Numbered from the stretch's first letter, positions 17,329 to 26,458 are shown. The stretch: DNA of 64,000 nucleotides from Pseudoalteromonas sp. (GCF_018402495.1 NZ_JAGYIU010000002.1:834984-898983), one strand, 5' to 3'. Notes: generated by a model from the letters alone, not told the origin. Numbers and translations: made by a program.

Positions 17329-18158
17329 TACCAATACCCCGTAACCGATAAATACCAGCCAGTTTGATTATTAACACCAGCAATCCGCCCTAAGTCTAAA
17401 TAAGCCGCAGTGACACTCATGTGTTTATTAGGGATCCACGCTATAAATAAATCGCGCCAATCTTGCTCGCCCAACCCTAAATTATTGGCTTTTTGCCGAT
17501 ACTCAATGCCAACGGCTAATTCGCGACTTAAAAACACCGCACTACTTGCTTCTAGTAAAATATGACTGCCTTCATTAGCGCCACCATATCCTAACAACCC
17601 TAACTGATTGGCTTTACTGTAGCGGGTGGTTACATTCCAAAACCAGTTGTATCCAGCAAGTGCTCCCAAATGCAATTTACTGGCAGCAAGGTACACATCG
17701 GTACCGCTTGTGTTTTTAGCCCCCACTAACTTTGCTACTGTGCCATCCTCTAGTGATTTATGCTGTACGCCCACACTTAGCTGTGGCCACTGACTATAAA
17801 CAATATCACCGTATAAACGTACTTTTGCTCCAGTAATTGACTGCTCTATTTCGGTATTGAGTGCAGGCACATCAAACTGCTGCACTGCATAACTGAGCTC
17901 AACACGATTGAATAGGTTTAGTTGCATGCCGCAGGCATCAAGACGATAGTCAGTAACATCAGCACGACTACAAAAACCATTAACAGCCCATTCGTCTTCA
18001 CTGGCATACCCTGCCAATTGTGCCCAAGGAACTAATCCGCCCCCTGCACTACCTTCAATTTGAGACACCCCAGGTGTTGCTAATAACTTGCCCGTTGCAG
18101 CCACACTTAACGTACTGCAAAGTAACAGTGACATACTCAATAAAAATTTAATGTACAC
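17328..18158 (-). CDS. DUF3034 family outer-membrane-like protein
   Basis: This protein of 276 residues has a signal peptide (LLSMSLLLCSTLSVA) and a mature part rich in Gly, Tyr, Trp and alternating strands, ending in an aromatic residue (YLSVTGYW). That is the pattern of a small outer-membrane beta-barrel. The N-terminal PGVSQIEGSAGGGLVPWAQLAGY is typical of DUF3034. Its function is unknown. Translation starts at a GTG preceded by AGAGGA and overlaps the end of the GGDEF/EAL gene by 11 bases. Its place in an operon with a periplasmic globin and a cupredoxin suggests an envelope redox or small-molecule role, which is inference. Confidence 0.87.
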   Translation of the reverse strand: MYIKFLLSMSLLLCSTLSVAATGKLLATPGVSQIEGSAGGGLVPWAQLAGYASEDEWAVNGFCSRADVTDYRLDACGMQLNLFNRVELSYAVQQFDVPALNTEIEQSITGAKVRLYGDIVYSQWPQLSVGVQHKSLEDGTVAKLVGAKNTSGTDVYLAASKLHLGALAGYNWFWNVTTRYSKANQLGLLGYGGANEGSHILLEASSAVFLSRELAVGIEYRQKANNLGLGEQDWRDLFIAWIPNKHMSVTAAYLDLGRIAGVNNQTGWYLSVTGYW

Positions 18159-20463
18159 GCTGATATTCCTCTAACCATTGTTCTAATTGCTGCGCTTTTA
18201 AAGGGCGACTTAAATAGTAACCTTGCGCATGATCGCATTGCATTTCGTGAAGCATTGATAAAGACTCAGCGGTTTCCACACCCTCAGCCACAACAGAAAA
18301 CCCCAATTGGTGACCCAGCGTGATTGAAGAGCGCACTATGTATTGATCTTTTTGTGATTCGTGCAGAGTTAAAATAAAGCATTTATCTAACTTAAGCTCA
18401 TCAATAGGTAACATTTTTAAGCGCCCCAATGATGTTTGTCCGACACCGTAATCGTCCAATGAAATTTTAACACCAATACCTTTTAAGTCTTGTAACGCTT
18501 TAATACCTTGGGCTTCATTTTCAATCATATCGCGCTCTGTAAGCTCAATAGTGACAACGCTTGGGTTTACTTGGTATTTATTTAAGGTGGCTACCAAAGA
18601 AGCGTGAAAACCTGAATGAGCAATATCTTGGGCAGAAACATTAATAGCGGCTTGTAAATGAATATCCTTTTTTGACCAATCGGCTATTTGTGCAATCACA
18701 GTCTCGACAACCCAAGCGGTCAGCTCGACGATTAACCCTGATTGCTCAGCTAAATCAATAAAGACCTCGGGCGACACCCAACGACCGTCTTGACGTTGCC
18801 AACGGATAAGAGACTCTACTTTGTCAATTTTCTGACTTTTAATATTCAACTTAGGCTGATAGGTCATAAATAATTGTCCATTATCATCATCAATTGCTTG
18901 TTTGAGTTCATCAAGCATAATTAAACGCTCCAAATGCGCCTCATCTTCACCGTCTTGATAATAATGTAAGCTTTGCTGACTCGTTGTAGCTGCATCTACA
19001 GCAATGAGTACACGTCGCATTAAATCGTCTGCTTTAGTCCCTTGCTCTGGGTATTGCACAATACCAGCATTAAAACGTAAGCTTATTTTTAAATTTTTAA
19101 CCTTGTAAGCTAGCTGTAATTGCTTGAGTAAATCAGCCACAGCACATTTTACCTGCTCAACCTCTGCACAAGGGTAAACCGTTAAAAATTCATCGCCACC
19201 AATACGGGCATGAAAACCACCTAGCTCATCAGAAAATTGACGAATACGGTTTGCCACTGCAATTAAACATCCATCCCCTACTTGTGGACCAAGCTTATCG
19301 TTTATATGCCTTAAGCCTTTTATATCAATAGCAACAAGCGTGTACCGCGCATCATTAGTGAGCCGCTTAGCTAATAAATCTAACATAGCAGAACGGTTAT
19401 AAAACCCTGTTAAAGTATCGTGATGTGCTTGAAAACTTATTTGCTGCTCACGTTTGTTAATATCATTACCCATGTTATTAAACGCGCTGACGAGGGTTTC
19501 TATTTCACTACTTTGTTTTTTACCTTCAAATTTAAAGCGGTAGTCGCCTTTAGCAAACTGCCTTGCAATAACAACGAGCTGTGAAAGCCCTGAGGTTAAA
19601 TTATTGGCTAATAAACTACTGGTAATCACACCAAATAGCATAGTTAAAACAGCGAGTGTGATCAGCGTTAATAATAATTGCTCAATATCGCGATAACTCG
19701 AGGTTAAATCTGCGCTAAGCAGTAAGTTTATCGGATGCGATTGTAAAGAGGGTAAAGCTATTTGTTCGTTTTCATAGGCCAAGTATTCTGCAAAAAAACG
19801 AGCCGTAGTTTTATTGGTAAAGTAAGTTATTGGTTGAAAGTTATCTGGTTGGGATACTAGCGAGCTTGTTGCAAAATCATCTAATTGCGCAACAAAACTC
19901 ACCTCCATACCGGTTAAGCTTTTTAGCTCAGTGGCCACAGCAGATGTTATTTTAAATCCGACCAAACTGTAAGCTATGGTTCTGGGAGTTTTAACTGGCA
20001 ATAAAATCACTTGGTACAGCTGGTTATTTAACACCACAAAGCTCGATTGCTCAGCGTTATTTAATAACTCATCCATCAAGGGTTGTAGATTATCGGCAAA
20101 ATTTTGTGCATTAACATTAGCTGATACTAACCGCCCTGATAAATCGAGCAACAGCATAAGATCCGCATTGATCCGTTGACTGTGGTTGTATAACACACTG
20201 CTAATAGTGGCGGCATCTCGCGTAGCAACCGCTTGCTTAAAACCAAAATCAGCGGTTAACACCTTTGCGGCTGTTAATAATAAGCTCTCTTTTGATTTTA
20301 AATATTGTTTATAAACACTTTGCGCAACCGTTATATTTTGCTGGACTTTTTCTGCCTGAAACTTACTAGTAGACCACCAAAAACTCACTAAACTGAGTAA
20401 AGTTGTAAGTAACACCAAGCCAACGCATAGCGTTGTTATACGGCTGCGTAAATTATTGCCCAT
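18148..20463 (-). CDS. Membrane-bound GGDEF/EAL c-di-GMP protein
   Basis: This is a 771-residue sensor-type protein. An N-terminal membrane segment (about residues 7-30), a periplasmic region of about 230 residues, a second membrane segment (about 265-290) and a HAMP-like linker are followed by GGDEF and EAL domains. The GGDEF motif is intact (ARIGGDEFLTVYP, about residues 422-426), so cyclase activity is possible; the RxxD inhibitory site five residues upstream is missing. The EAL signature is ESLIRW (about residue 549), with ELTERD, SLDDYGVG, ELKLDK and VAEGVET present, so phosphodiesterase activity is also possible. ATG at 20463 has GGAAGG upstream and overlaps the cupredoxin gene by 11 bases. 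Confidence 0.93.
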   Translation of the reverse strand: MGNNLRSRITTLCVGLVLLTTLLSLVSFWWSTSKFQAEKVQQNITVAQSVYKQYLKSKESLLLTAAKVLTADFGFKQAVATRDAATISSVLYNHSQRINADLMLLLDLSGRLVSANVNAQNFADNLQPLMDELLNNAEQSSFVVLNNQLYQVILLPVKTPRTIAYSLVGFKITSAVATELKSLTGMEVSFVAQLDDFATSSLVSQPDNFQPITYFTNKTTARFFAEYLAYENEQIALPSLQSHPINLLLSADLTSSYRDIEQLLLTLITLAVLTMLFGVITSSLLANNLTSGLSQLVVIARQFAKGDYRFKFEGKKQSSEIETLVSAFNNMGNDINKREQQISFQAHHDTLTGFYNRSAMLDLLAKRLTNDARYTLVAIDIKGLRHINDKLGPQVGDGCLIAVANRIRQFSDELGGFHARIGGDEFLTVYPCAEVEQVKCAVADLLKQLQLAYKVKNLKISLRFNAGIVQYPEQGTKADDLMRRVLIAVDAATTSQQSLHYYQDGEDEAHLERLIMLDELKQAIDDDNGQLFMTYQPKLNIKSQKIDKVESLIRWQRQDGRWVSPEVFIDLAEQSGLIVELTAWVVETVIAQIADWSKKDIHLQAAINVSAQDIAHSGFHASLVATLNKYQVNPSVVTIELTERDMIENEAQGIKALQDLKGIGVKISLDDYGVGQTSLGRLKMLPIDELKLDKCFILTLHESQKDQYIVRSSITLGHQLGFSVVAEGVETAESLSMLHEMQCDHAQGYYLSRPLKAQQLEQWLEEYQRVH

Positions 20464-21118
20464 TACCTTCCCTAAATTTACTACCAAAGGTATTTCGTGG
20501 TGCAGGCGTAGACGTATTTATAGTGATTGATAACGGGTTGGTTGATTCTATATCAAATAGCTTTTTATTATCCAAAGGAGCTGTTTGCAGTGAATGCCAA
20601 ACACTGGCTTGCACAGGAAAAGTGTCTGTTTGAAGTTCAATACGCCCTTGCTCGTCGCTGGTATATACCTGATCACTGTTAGCAACATAAATATAGCCCA
20701 CCATAGAATCGTGGATATTGCAGCCTAGAACAACAACGCCTTGATTATCAAACTTAATAGGTTCTTCTGGCTGACCTGAATATAATTTTAACTGAAAAGG
20801 CTTAGCCTTTGAAAAAGAATAAACATGATGGCGAATATCATCACTATTTGGAAAATTAACGTACTGACCTTGGCGCACAATAAGCAGCTGTGGTGAAAAC
20901 TGTTTATCAACTTGATCCATCACCGCTGTGGGTAAATTACTTTGTACTTTTGAGGAAGGTAAATGCTTTATTTCGACTACAGCATTAGGCAATACTTGAC
21001 CATGCTGATCTTTAATAACCAAATTAATAGAATTACCAAACGCCGATACACTAAACAATGCACCCACAATTAATAAAAAACGACGTTTTGCAATAAGTTG
21101 CGATGCTCGCTCTAACAT
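20453..21118 (-). CDS. Cupredoxin-like periplasmic protein ('methylamine utilization protein' annotation type)
   Basis: This 221-residue exported protein has a signal peptide (FLLIVGALFSVSAFG) and a plastocyanin-like domain. Likely type 1 copper ligands are visible: His in DIRHHVYSF (about residue 96) and the cluster LGCNIHDSMVGY (Cys, His and Met at about 130-137). The preceding SPQLLIVRQGQYVNFPNSD is typical of cupredoxins. Such proteins are often labelled 'methylamine utilization protein', but no mau genes are nearby. It is the first gene of a four-gene overlapping operon with a GGDEF/EAL protein, DUF3034 and a lipoprotein globin. ATG at 21118 is preferred over the TTG at 21130. Confidence 0.83.
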   Translation of the reverse strand: MLERASQLIAKRRFLLIVGALFSVSAFGNSINLVIKDQHGQVLPNAVVEIKHLPSSKVQSNLPTAVMDQVDKQFSPQLLIVRQGQYVNFPNSDDIRHHVYSFSKAKPFQLKLYSGQPEEPIKFDNQGVVVLGCNIHDSMVGYIYVANSDQVYTSDEQGRIELQTDTFPVQASVWHSLQTAPLDNKKLFDIESTNPLSITINTSTPAPRNTFGSKFREGNGQ

Positions 21119-21254
21119 AACCACACCCAAAAATTCACTATAGGGTAAGTTAATTAGAGACGAGCACTAATTGCAAGAATTATAGCTCAGTTACTTAAAA
21201 TAAATACTTTTTCACTAGTTGAGTTCAGCTTTATCATTAAGATTAACTTGCTCG

Positions 21255-22358
21255 TTAGTGATTAATTAAACCGTAATCAGCATCTAAAATAGCAATCACT
21301 TCTTGGCGCGGATCATTGGGTATAACGATCTCTTTACCAATTATTTTACTGGCTATACCCACATAAGTGTCAGACACTTCAAGCATCACTGACTCAGGTA
21401 GAATATAATCTTTTGCTAACTGCTCACGCTCAGCCATACGATCTTTATTTAGTAACACGTCACTCTCTGGCACATTATTAATTAACAGCTGGCGAAAACC
21501 TTCTTTTGAGTTTTCAACAATGTTGCCATCTTTATAAGATGCTTCATCCCAAATACGTGATGAATCGGGTGTCCCTACTTCATCAATATAAATAAGTTGC
21601 TGCACGCCATTGATATCGTCGACATATCCAAATTCAAATTTAGTATCAACGAAAATTTGCCCAAGCTTAGCTAGCTCATTACTGATAAGGCCGAACCCTT
21701 CTACCAACAATTTTTCGTATTTTGTGACATCGTCTGCCGATTTAAAGTTAAATACATCTAAGTTGTTTGTAATATTCTCACGCGTGATATTCACATCGTC
21801 AACAGCAGGAATATCAGCCACCCCTTCAATAATACCTTTAGTAGAAGGAGTAATAAGTACTTGCTCAAGCTTTTGATTGGCAATTAAGCCATCTGGTAAA
21901 TTAATACCACAAAAATGTCGTTCGCCTTTAGCATAGTCGCGCCACATACTGCCGGTAATATATTGACGAGCAATCGCTTCAACTTTAACCGTACTGGCTT
22001 TACGTACAATCCATACATAAGGATGAGGAATATCAACAATGTGATTGCCAGCCAAACCAGCTTCATTAAACATGTTAAACCAATGAGCAGCCACTGAGTT
22101 CAATGCAATGCCTTTACCAGGTACGCCATTTAAGCCATTTTCACCTTGCCATATGCAATCAAATGCAGAAATCCTGTCTGAAATAACCATAATAGCTAAT
22201 TCAGTATCGGCAGGGACGTTATAGCCTTTTTCATTTATTAAGCGTTTACTGTCTGCATCGGTTAACCAATAAACTGAACGCACTTTACCACTGTGCACTT
22301 TACCTTTGGTACGTATGGGTAAGTCATCGTTTACGTCTAAAACTTTATAGCTAGTCAT
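21255..22358 (-). CDS. purC: Phosphoribosylaminoimidazole-succinocarboxamide synthase (SAICAR synthetase)
   Basis: PurC performs the ATP-dependent condensation of CAIR with aspartate in de novo purine synthesis. At 367 residues this is the longer form of the enzyme. Signatures are GKVRSVYWL near the N-terminus, [24 protein letters not shown] and the C-terminal [14 protein letters not shown]. The ATG at 22358 follows GGAG at 22368-22365; the frame stays open to 22451 but the extra residues have no family support. No PurR-like box was seen upstream. It is divergent from the ABC transporter genes. Confidence 0.95.
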   Translation of the reverse strand: MTSYKVLDVNDDLPIRTKGKVHSGKVRSVYWLTDADSKRLINEKGYNVPADTELAIMVISDRISAFDCIWQGENGLNGVPGKGIALNSVAAHWFNMFNEAGLAGNHIVDIPHPYVWIVRKASTVKVEAIARQYITGSMWRDYAKGERHFCGINLPDGLIANQKLEQVLITPSTKGIIEGVADIPAVDDVNITRENITNNLDVFNFKSADDVTKYEKLLVEGFGLISNELAKLGQIFVDTKFEFGYVDDINGVQQLIYIDEVGTPDSSRIWDEASYKDGNIVENSKEGFRQLLINNVPESDVLLNKDRMAEREQLAKDYILPESVMLEVSDTYVGIASKIIGKEIVIPNDPRQEVIAILDADYGLINH

Positions 22359-22578
22359 GCTATCTCCGGGGTTTGGCATGCTCAAAGAGCAAAGTATGGA
22401 ATTGGGGTTAGGCGCTCTATAATAATCTAGGCAACCATAAAGCTCAATCACTGCCCAAAGTATTATTATTTATCCGAAAGAGATAATCTTTCCCTTCATA
22501 TACTTATGCGTAATAATCAATTAACATAATACGATAAATTCATTCAAACGTCCCCTATAGGTTGCGAAGTAACGCGTT

Positions 22579-23265
22579 ATGATTAACCTTGAGAATGTGT
22601 CTTTTAAATGGCAAAAAAACGCAGCTATCCCGACTCTTGTGATTAAACAGCTCATTATTAATAACGGTGAGCATGTTTTTTTACATGGTCCAAGCGGCAG
22701 TGGTAAATCCACCTTATTGGCGTTATTGGCAGGTATTAATATAACCACCAGTGGCCAGCTATGTGTTTTAAACCAAGACCTAAATGCACTCACCAACGCA
22801 CAGCGCGATGCATTTAGAGCGGATCATATTGGCATTATTTTCCAAAACTTTAATTTACTACCTTATTTAACCCCATTAGAAAACGTCTGTTTGGGGTGCC
22901 AATTTTCAAAAAAGCGTCAGCAGCATGTATTCAGCCAAGCTAATGATTTAGTGAGTGAGGCTGCTCGATTACTCAATGCACTGGGCTTAGAGTCGCACCT
23001 TCATAATCAAAATGTTGCTACTTTGAGTATTGGCCAACAACAGCGAGTTGCTGCAGCAAGAGCATTTATAGGCAGCCCTGAACTTATTATTGCCGATGAG
23101 CCCACTTCAGCGCTTGATACGCAAAATCGTGAAAGCTTTATCAAGCTGTTGTTTGAACAAGCCAAAAAAAATAACAGCACGCTTGTTTTTGTCAGCCACG
23201 ATGAAACATTAAAGCCACTATTTAGCCGCACAATCGACTTAGTAAATTTGCAAGGTGATGTATGA
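22579..23265 (+). CDS. ABC transporter ATP-binding protein (Zrg/LolD-like)
   Basis: This is a cytosolic ABC ATPase of 228 residues from the LolD/MacB-like group that partners with FtsX-type permeases. It shows Walker A GPSGSGKST, a Q-loop in IFQNFNLLPYLTPLENV, the signature LSIGQQQRVAAARAF (Ile in place of the first Gly), Walker B LIIADEPTSALD and a switch His in VFVSHDE. Its stop overlaps the start of the permease gene (ATGA). With the following permease and DUF3299 protein it resembles the Zrg zinc-responsive module of Vibrio, but the DUF2796 partner is not next to it. No clear Zur box was found upstream. Confidence 0.9.
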   Translation: MINLENVSFKWQKNAAIPTLVIKQLIINNGEHVFLHGPSGSGKSTLLALLAGINITTSGQLCVLNQDLNALTNAQRDAFRADHIGIIFQNFNLLPYLTPLENVCLGCQFSKKRQQHVFSQANDLVSEAARLLNALGLESHLHNQNVATLSIGQQQRVAAARAFIGSPELIIADEPTSALDTQNRESFIKLLFEQAKKNNSTLVFVSHDETLKPLFSRTIDLVNLQGDV

Positions 23266-24509
23266 TTTTATTTAAACTTGCCTATAAAAGTTTGCTCAAT
23301 AGGCGGGCTAGCGTATTACTGACATTGCTCACTATTGCGATTAGCGTCATGTTATTACTCAGTATTGAGCGCGTTCGCGTGGATGCCAAAAGTAGTTTTA
23401 GTAATACCATTTCGGGTACCGATTTAATTGTTGGCGCACGTACTGGCGATATTCAATTACTCCTCTCCTCGGTATTTAGAATTGGCCATACTAACAATGG
23501 GGTGAGTTGGCAAAGCTATCAATACATAACAAAACAGCGCGGGGTTAAGTGGAGCATTCCTATCAGCCTTGGAGATAGCCATAAAGGTCAAGCTGTCTTA
23601 GGCACCACACTCGATTATTTTAAGCACTATCGATTTGCTAAAAAACAGCCCTTAGCATTTGAACAAGGACTGGCTTTTGCTAGCATCAATGAAGTTGTTA
23701 TAGGGAGTGAGGTTGCAAAAAAATTAGCCTATAAAATTGGTGATGAAATTGTGATTTCTCATGGTATGGGCAATACTAGCTTTCATCATCATGACGATAA
23801 TCCCTTTAAAGTGGTTGGTATTTTAAAGCCCACTGGCACGCCTGTGGATAAAACCTTGCATGTGCCACTGGCGGCAATTGAACTGATCCATGGTGGCGCA
23901 GACAATGCACATGATGATCATCATGACCACTCAAACCACGCATTAGTTGGCCATCCACAACAAATTACTGCTTTTTTAATGGGCTTTGACTCCCCGCTTT
24001 ATACACTGCAAGTAAGGCGCAACATTAACCAATATAAAAAAGAGCCCCTTTTAGCGATTATGCCCACTGTTACTCTAAAAGAGCTTTGGGAAATGCTGGC
24101 AATTGTAGAAAAAATACTGCTGTTATTTTCATTTGTGGTGGTCATTATTAGCTTGCTCGGTATGTTAACCACATTACTTGCTAACCTTAATCAACGCCGC
24201 AGAGAACTGGCAATACTGCGTTCTGTGGGTGCCCGCCCTTGGCAATTATTTTCGCTGATCAGTATGGAGTCACTGCTCACCACCTTTTTAGGCTGCTTGG
24301 TAGGCTGTATTTTATTTTATGCGCTTATGGGCACGACGGCGGGTTACTTACAAAGCCAAGCAGGGGTAAGTATTAATATCAGTGTACTCTCTGACTATGA
24401 ACTCACTTTGATTGGCGTTATTATGGCTGCGGGGTTCGTTATTGGCTTGATCCCCGCTACACGCGCTTACTTTTATTCTCTTAGTGATGGTATGAGTATA
24501 AAAATATAA
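23262..24509 (+). CDS. ABC transporter permease, FtsX/MacB type, with His-rich loop
   Basis: This 415-residue membrane protein has an N-terminal transmembrane segment, a large periplasmic domain, and three C-terminal segments with the FtsX-domain sequence LNQRRRELAILRSVGARPWQLF. The periplasmic loop contains a histidine/aspartate-rich stretch (HDDHHDHSNH, about residues 218-230) and a second one, HHHDDN near 170, typical of metal-binding loops. MacB-like systems act mechanically on periplasmic partners and need not transport across the inner membrane. The likely partner is the DUF3299 protein downstream. A link to zinc or another transition metal is inference from the His clusters and from Zrg. 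Confidence 0.9.
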   Translation: MILFKLAYKSLLNRRASVLLTLLTIAISVMLLLSIERVRVDAKSSFSNTISGTDLIVGARTGDIQLLLSSVFRIGHTNNGVSWQSYQYITKQRGVKWSIPISLGDSHKGQAVLGTTLDYFKHYRFAKKQPLAFEQGLAFASINEVVIGSEVAKKLAYKIGDEIVISHGMGNTSFHHHDDNPFKVVGILKPTGTPVDKTLHVPLAAIELIHGGADNAHDDHHDHSNHALVGHPQQITAFLMGFDSPLYTLQVRRNINQYKKEPLLAIMPTVTLKELWEMLAIVEKILLLFSFVVVIISLLGMLTTLLANLNQRRRELAILRSVGARPWQLFSLISMESLLTTFLGCLVGCILFYALMGTTAGYLQSQAGVSINISVLSDYELTLIGVIMAAGFVIGLIPATRAYFYSLSDGMSIKI

Positions 24510-24529
24510 ATTTTAGGAAGATCATAACG

Positions 24530-25024
24530 TTGTTTAAATTAACTACACACTTTTTAATGCTCTTAAGCGCAGTGCTAATTAGCTTTGCTAGCATTGCAAA
24601 TCCCCCCAAAGAAATTTTTTGGGAAGATTTAATTCCAGAGGGTCATGTGCAAATAGACACCCAAGCACAAGCTAATCACGAAGGCAGTGAGCAAAACTGG
24701 GTGCAACCTGATTTGGACGCGCCAGTTGTTAAAGCGCTTGATGGGCAGTCTGTTAGCTTACCTGGGTTTGTTGTGCCACTTGAAGGCGACAGTGAACTTA
24801 TTACCGAGTTTTTATTAGTCCCTTATTTTGGCGCCTGTATTCATGTTCCTCCTCCGCCGCCAAATCAACTGGTTCATGTAACCATTAAGGGCGGTGTGCC
24901 TATCGATAGTTTATACGATGCGATTGTTGTAACGGGCGTTATTAAAACACAAACTTGGTCGGGCGAAATAGCCCAAGTAGGTTACACAATGCAAGCAGTC
25001 GGTGTCGCTCCCTTTGAGCTTTAA
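24530..25024 (+). CDS. DUF3299 periplasmic protein (ZrgD-like)
   Basis: This 164-residue exported protein has a signal peptide (LMLLSAVLISFASIA) and the DUF3299 core: LPGFVVPLEGD, then FLLVPYFGACIHVPPPPPNQ, with the conserved Cys-x-His. The C-terminal GYTMQAVGV fits the family. Start: TTG at 24530 with AGGAAG 9 bases upstream; no ATG is suitable. DUF3299 proteins are typically encoded with an FtsX-type ABC pair, as here. The exact role is unknown. The original terminator of this operon was split by the IS insertion that begins 33 bases after the stop. Confidence 0.88.
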   Translation: MFKLTTHFLMLLSAVLISFASIANPPKEIFWEDLIPEGHVQIDTQAQANHEGSEQNWVQPDLDAPVVKALDGQSVSLPGFVVPLEGDSELITEFLLVPYFGACIHVPPPPPNQLVHVTIKGGVPIDSLYDAIVVTGVIKTQTWSGEIAQVGYTMQAVGVAPFEL

Positions 25025-25044
25025 ACCATATTAAAATTAAAAAA

Positions 25045-25057
25045 CCGCGTAAAACGC
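25045..25057 (+). terminator. Left remnant of the split terminator, with the left target duplication (25046-25057)
   Basis: CGCGTAAAACGC here is repeated exactly at 26488-26499 on the other side of the IS. Joining the flanks rebuilds CCGCGTAAAACGCGG with A-run and T-run, a bidirectional terminator. The remnant could still stop minus-strand transposase transcripts, because on that strand it is followed by a T-run. Confidence 0.8.
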
Positions 25058-25058
25058 T

Positions 25059-25091
25059 AATGCCAGTCAGTTAAGCTGACTGGTATTTTTT
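25059..25091 (+). terminator. Terminator-like hairpin at the left IS end
   Basis: AATGCCAGTCAG / CTGACTGGTATT with loop TTAAG is followed by a T-run (25086-25091). On the plus strand this can stop transcripts coming from the DUF3299 operon. The transposase stop codon lies inside its left arm. Confidence 0.6.
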
Positions 25092-26401
25092 CTCTTGTTA
25101 GATGGGTATTTAGATGGCTTGGGTTTGACCCACCGTTTATAGCACCTATCTTCGCGCCGCCTTGGCAATTTAAAGTAACCTAACTGCTCTATTAATAGCG
25201 CGTAGTGCTTTGGAATATTCCCCGCTGATGTCAGTGGTATCGTTGCAAAATATTGGGTGACTGCCATTGAGCAACTCGCAAAACTAAGTTGATTTGGTAT
25301 TACACTATCAAGCTTACTCGCAGCTTCTGTCATCGCTTGTCTTATGAGGTTATATGCGAGTAATATCCCCCACAATTCTTGCTCTATCATATCGGGCCGC
25401 TTGCTTCTCAAGGTATATTTACTGTTCAATAGTGTTTGTTTCATTTCTCTAAAGCCCAGCTCTATTTCCCAGCGATAACAATATAATTCAACCATTTCCT
25501 CATTTGGAAAGCGCATTGGGTCAATCATAGACGTCAAAATGCGATAGGTTTTTCCTCTAATTGTTTTTGTAACTAAGCGAGCCTCAACATGAGTAGGTAA
25601 GTCACTGAATTTCTTTCTAGATTGCGGGGTAGACGTCAGTCGTATCTGTAAGTCATTAGGGCTTATTTTCTTTATCACTTCAAATTGAAGGTCTTTGCGG
25701 GCGGGTATCATCCAGTGCCTTTGTTTTCCTGCTTGTTGCCAGCGACTCAGTAGCCCAAGGGAATAATACCCTTTATCAAATATCGTTAACGAGTTATCTG
25801 GCGTTTGCTCAATGAGCTGCTCAGCTAATCGCATTTCACTCGTTCTATAATCAGAAAATGCACTGTTGATGAGTTGGTGGCTGGTGACTTCCATATGGCA
25901 GACCATACGTATTTTAGGAAAGATATTTTCACTGTGCCCATTGCTTTGGGCTTTAAATGTTTCATGATTTTCAGGTGTGTCTGTTGTCCGCCAAACAACA
26001 CCATCGACAGCGAGTAAATTGAGCCCCGCCCATGTTTCAAATTTATCGCTCTGGTAACTTTGCTTTGCCATTGCTAAGAATACTTGCTTAACAGCTTCTG
26101 AGCCTAGACGTTGCCTAGCTTGCACGATTGCACTGGGTGCTAATAAAGGTTTTTTATCAGGTAACATAATGTCCATTTGAGTTGCTATATCCCAAACCGA
26201 ACGTTGCCTAAATAAGCTCATGCCAATGATTGACCATAATACAGCTTCTAAGGGGAGGCGGCGCTTTCTAACAGTTGCTACGCCAGCTTGTTGAAAAGCG
26301 TGTTCAATTAATTCTGGGGAGAGTATTTCGGCATACTTTTCAAATGTGTTAAACGTGTTGCATGCATCGAGAGTGGAAGCTAATTCATGAGCAAGTTGCA
26401 T
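25067..26401 (-). CDS. IS4-family transposase
   Basis: This 444-residue DDE transposase starts with an IS4 N-terminal domain ([20 protein letters not shown], then [21 protein letters not shown]). The catalytic residues are the Asp in LLAVDGVVW, the Asp in LTIFDKGYY and the Glu in [15 protein letters not shown], which also gives the Y-x2-R-x3-E-x6-K signature. The frame has no stop or frameshift, so the protein is probably active. The ATG at 26401 has AGGA 7 bases upstream, inside the 3' arm of a hairpin. The stop codon overlaps the left inverted repeat. Confidence 0.95.
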   Translation of the reverse strand: MQLAHELASTLDACNTFNTFEKYAEILSPELIEHAFQQAGVATVRKRRLPLEAVLWSIIGMSLFRQRSVWDIATQMDIMLPDKKPLLAPSAIVQARQRLGSEAVKQVFLAMAKQSYQSDKFETWAGLNLLAVDGVVWRTTDTPENHETFKAQSNGHSENIFPKIRMVCHMEVTSHQLINSAFSDYRTSEMRLAEQLIEQTPDNSLTIFDKGYYSLGLLSRWQQAGKQRHWMIPARKDLQFEVIKKISPNDLQIRLTSTPQSRKKFSDLPTHVEARLVTKTIRGKTYRILTSMIDPMRFPNEEMVELYCYRWEIELGFREMKQTLLNSKYTLRSKRPDMIEQELWGILLAYNLIRQAMTEAASKLDSVIPNQLSFASCSMAVTQYFATIPLTSAGNIPKHYALLIEQLGYFKLPRRREDRCYKRWVKPKPSKYPSNKRKNTSQLN

Positions 26402-26404
26402 AAA

Positions 26405-26435
26405 AAAATCCTATGACCTGTGATCATAGGATTTT
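26405..26435 (-). promoter_or_regulatory. Hairpin sequestering the transposase ribosome binding site
   Basis: The 12-bp perfect arms AAAATCCTATGA and TCATAGGATTTT have a 7-base loop. On the minus strand the 3' arm holds the AGGA site of the transposase, followed by T7 and the ATG. A transcript entering from outside would fold and hide the site; one starting from the internal promoter would lack much of the 5' arm. Confidence 0.65.
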
Positions 26436-26458
26436 GATCTCATTTTACCGATCGTCAA
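26430..26458 (-). promoter_or_regulatory. Candidate transposase promoter overlapping Dam sites
   Basis: On the minus strand TTGACG (26458-26453) lies 17 bases from AAAATC (26435-26430). GATC sites at 26450-26453 and 26436-26439 touch the -35 and the -10; further GATCs are at 26422-26425 and, in the terminal repeat, 26477-26480. Confidence 0.4.

Noticed and set aside
20453-21118. True methylamine utilisation gene
   Set aside because: No mauA, mauB or mauDE genes are near; the label is a family annotation for cupredoxin-like proteins.
22359-22450. Longer PurC N-terminus and PurR box
   Set aside because: The extra residues have no PurC homology, a good ribosome binding site precedes the ATG at 22358, and no ACGCAAACGTTTGCGT-like box was found.
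22565-22585. TAACGCGTTA palindrome at the ABC ATPase start as a Zur site
   Set aside because: It is only 10 bp, overlaps the start codon and does not resemble the AT-rich Zur consensus of gammaproteobacteria.
25825-26040. Second short frame in the IS as a frameshifted transposase
   Set aside because: The main transposase frame is complete with all DDE and YREK residues, so no frameshift is needed.
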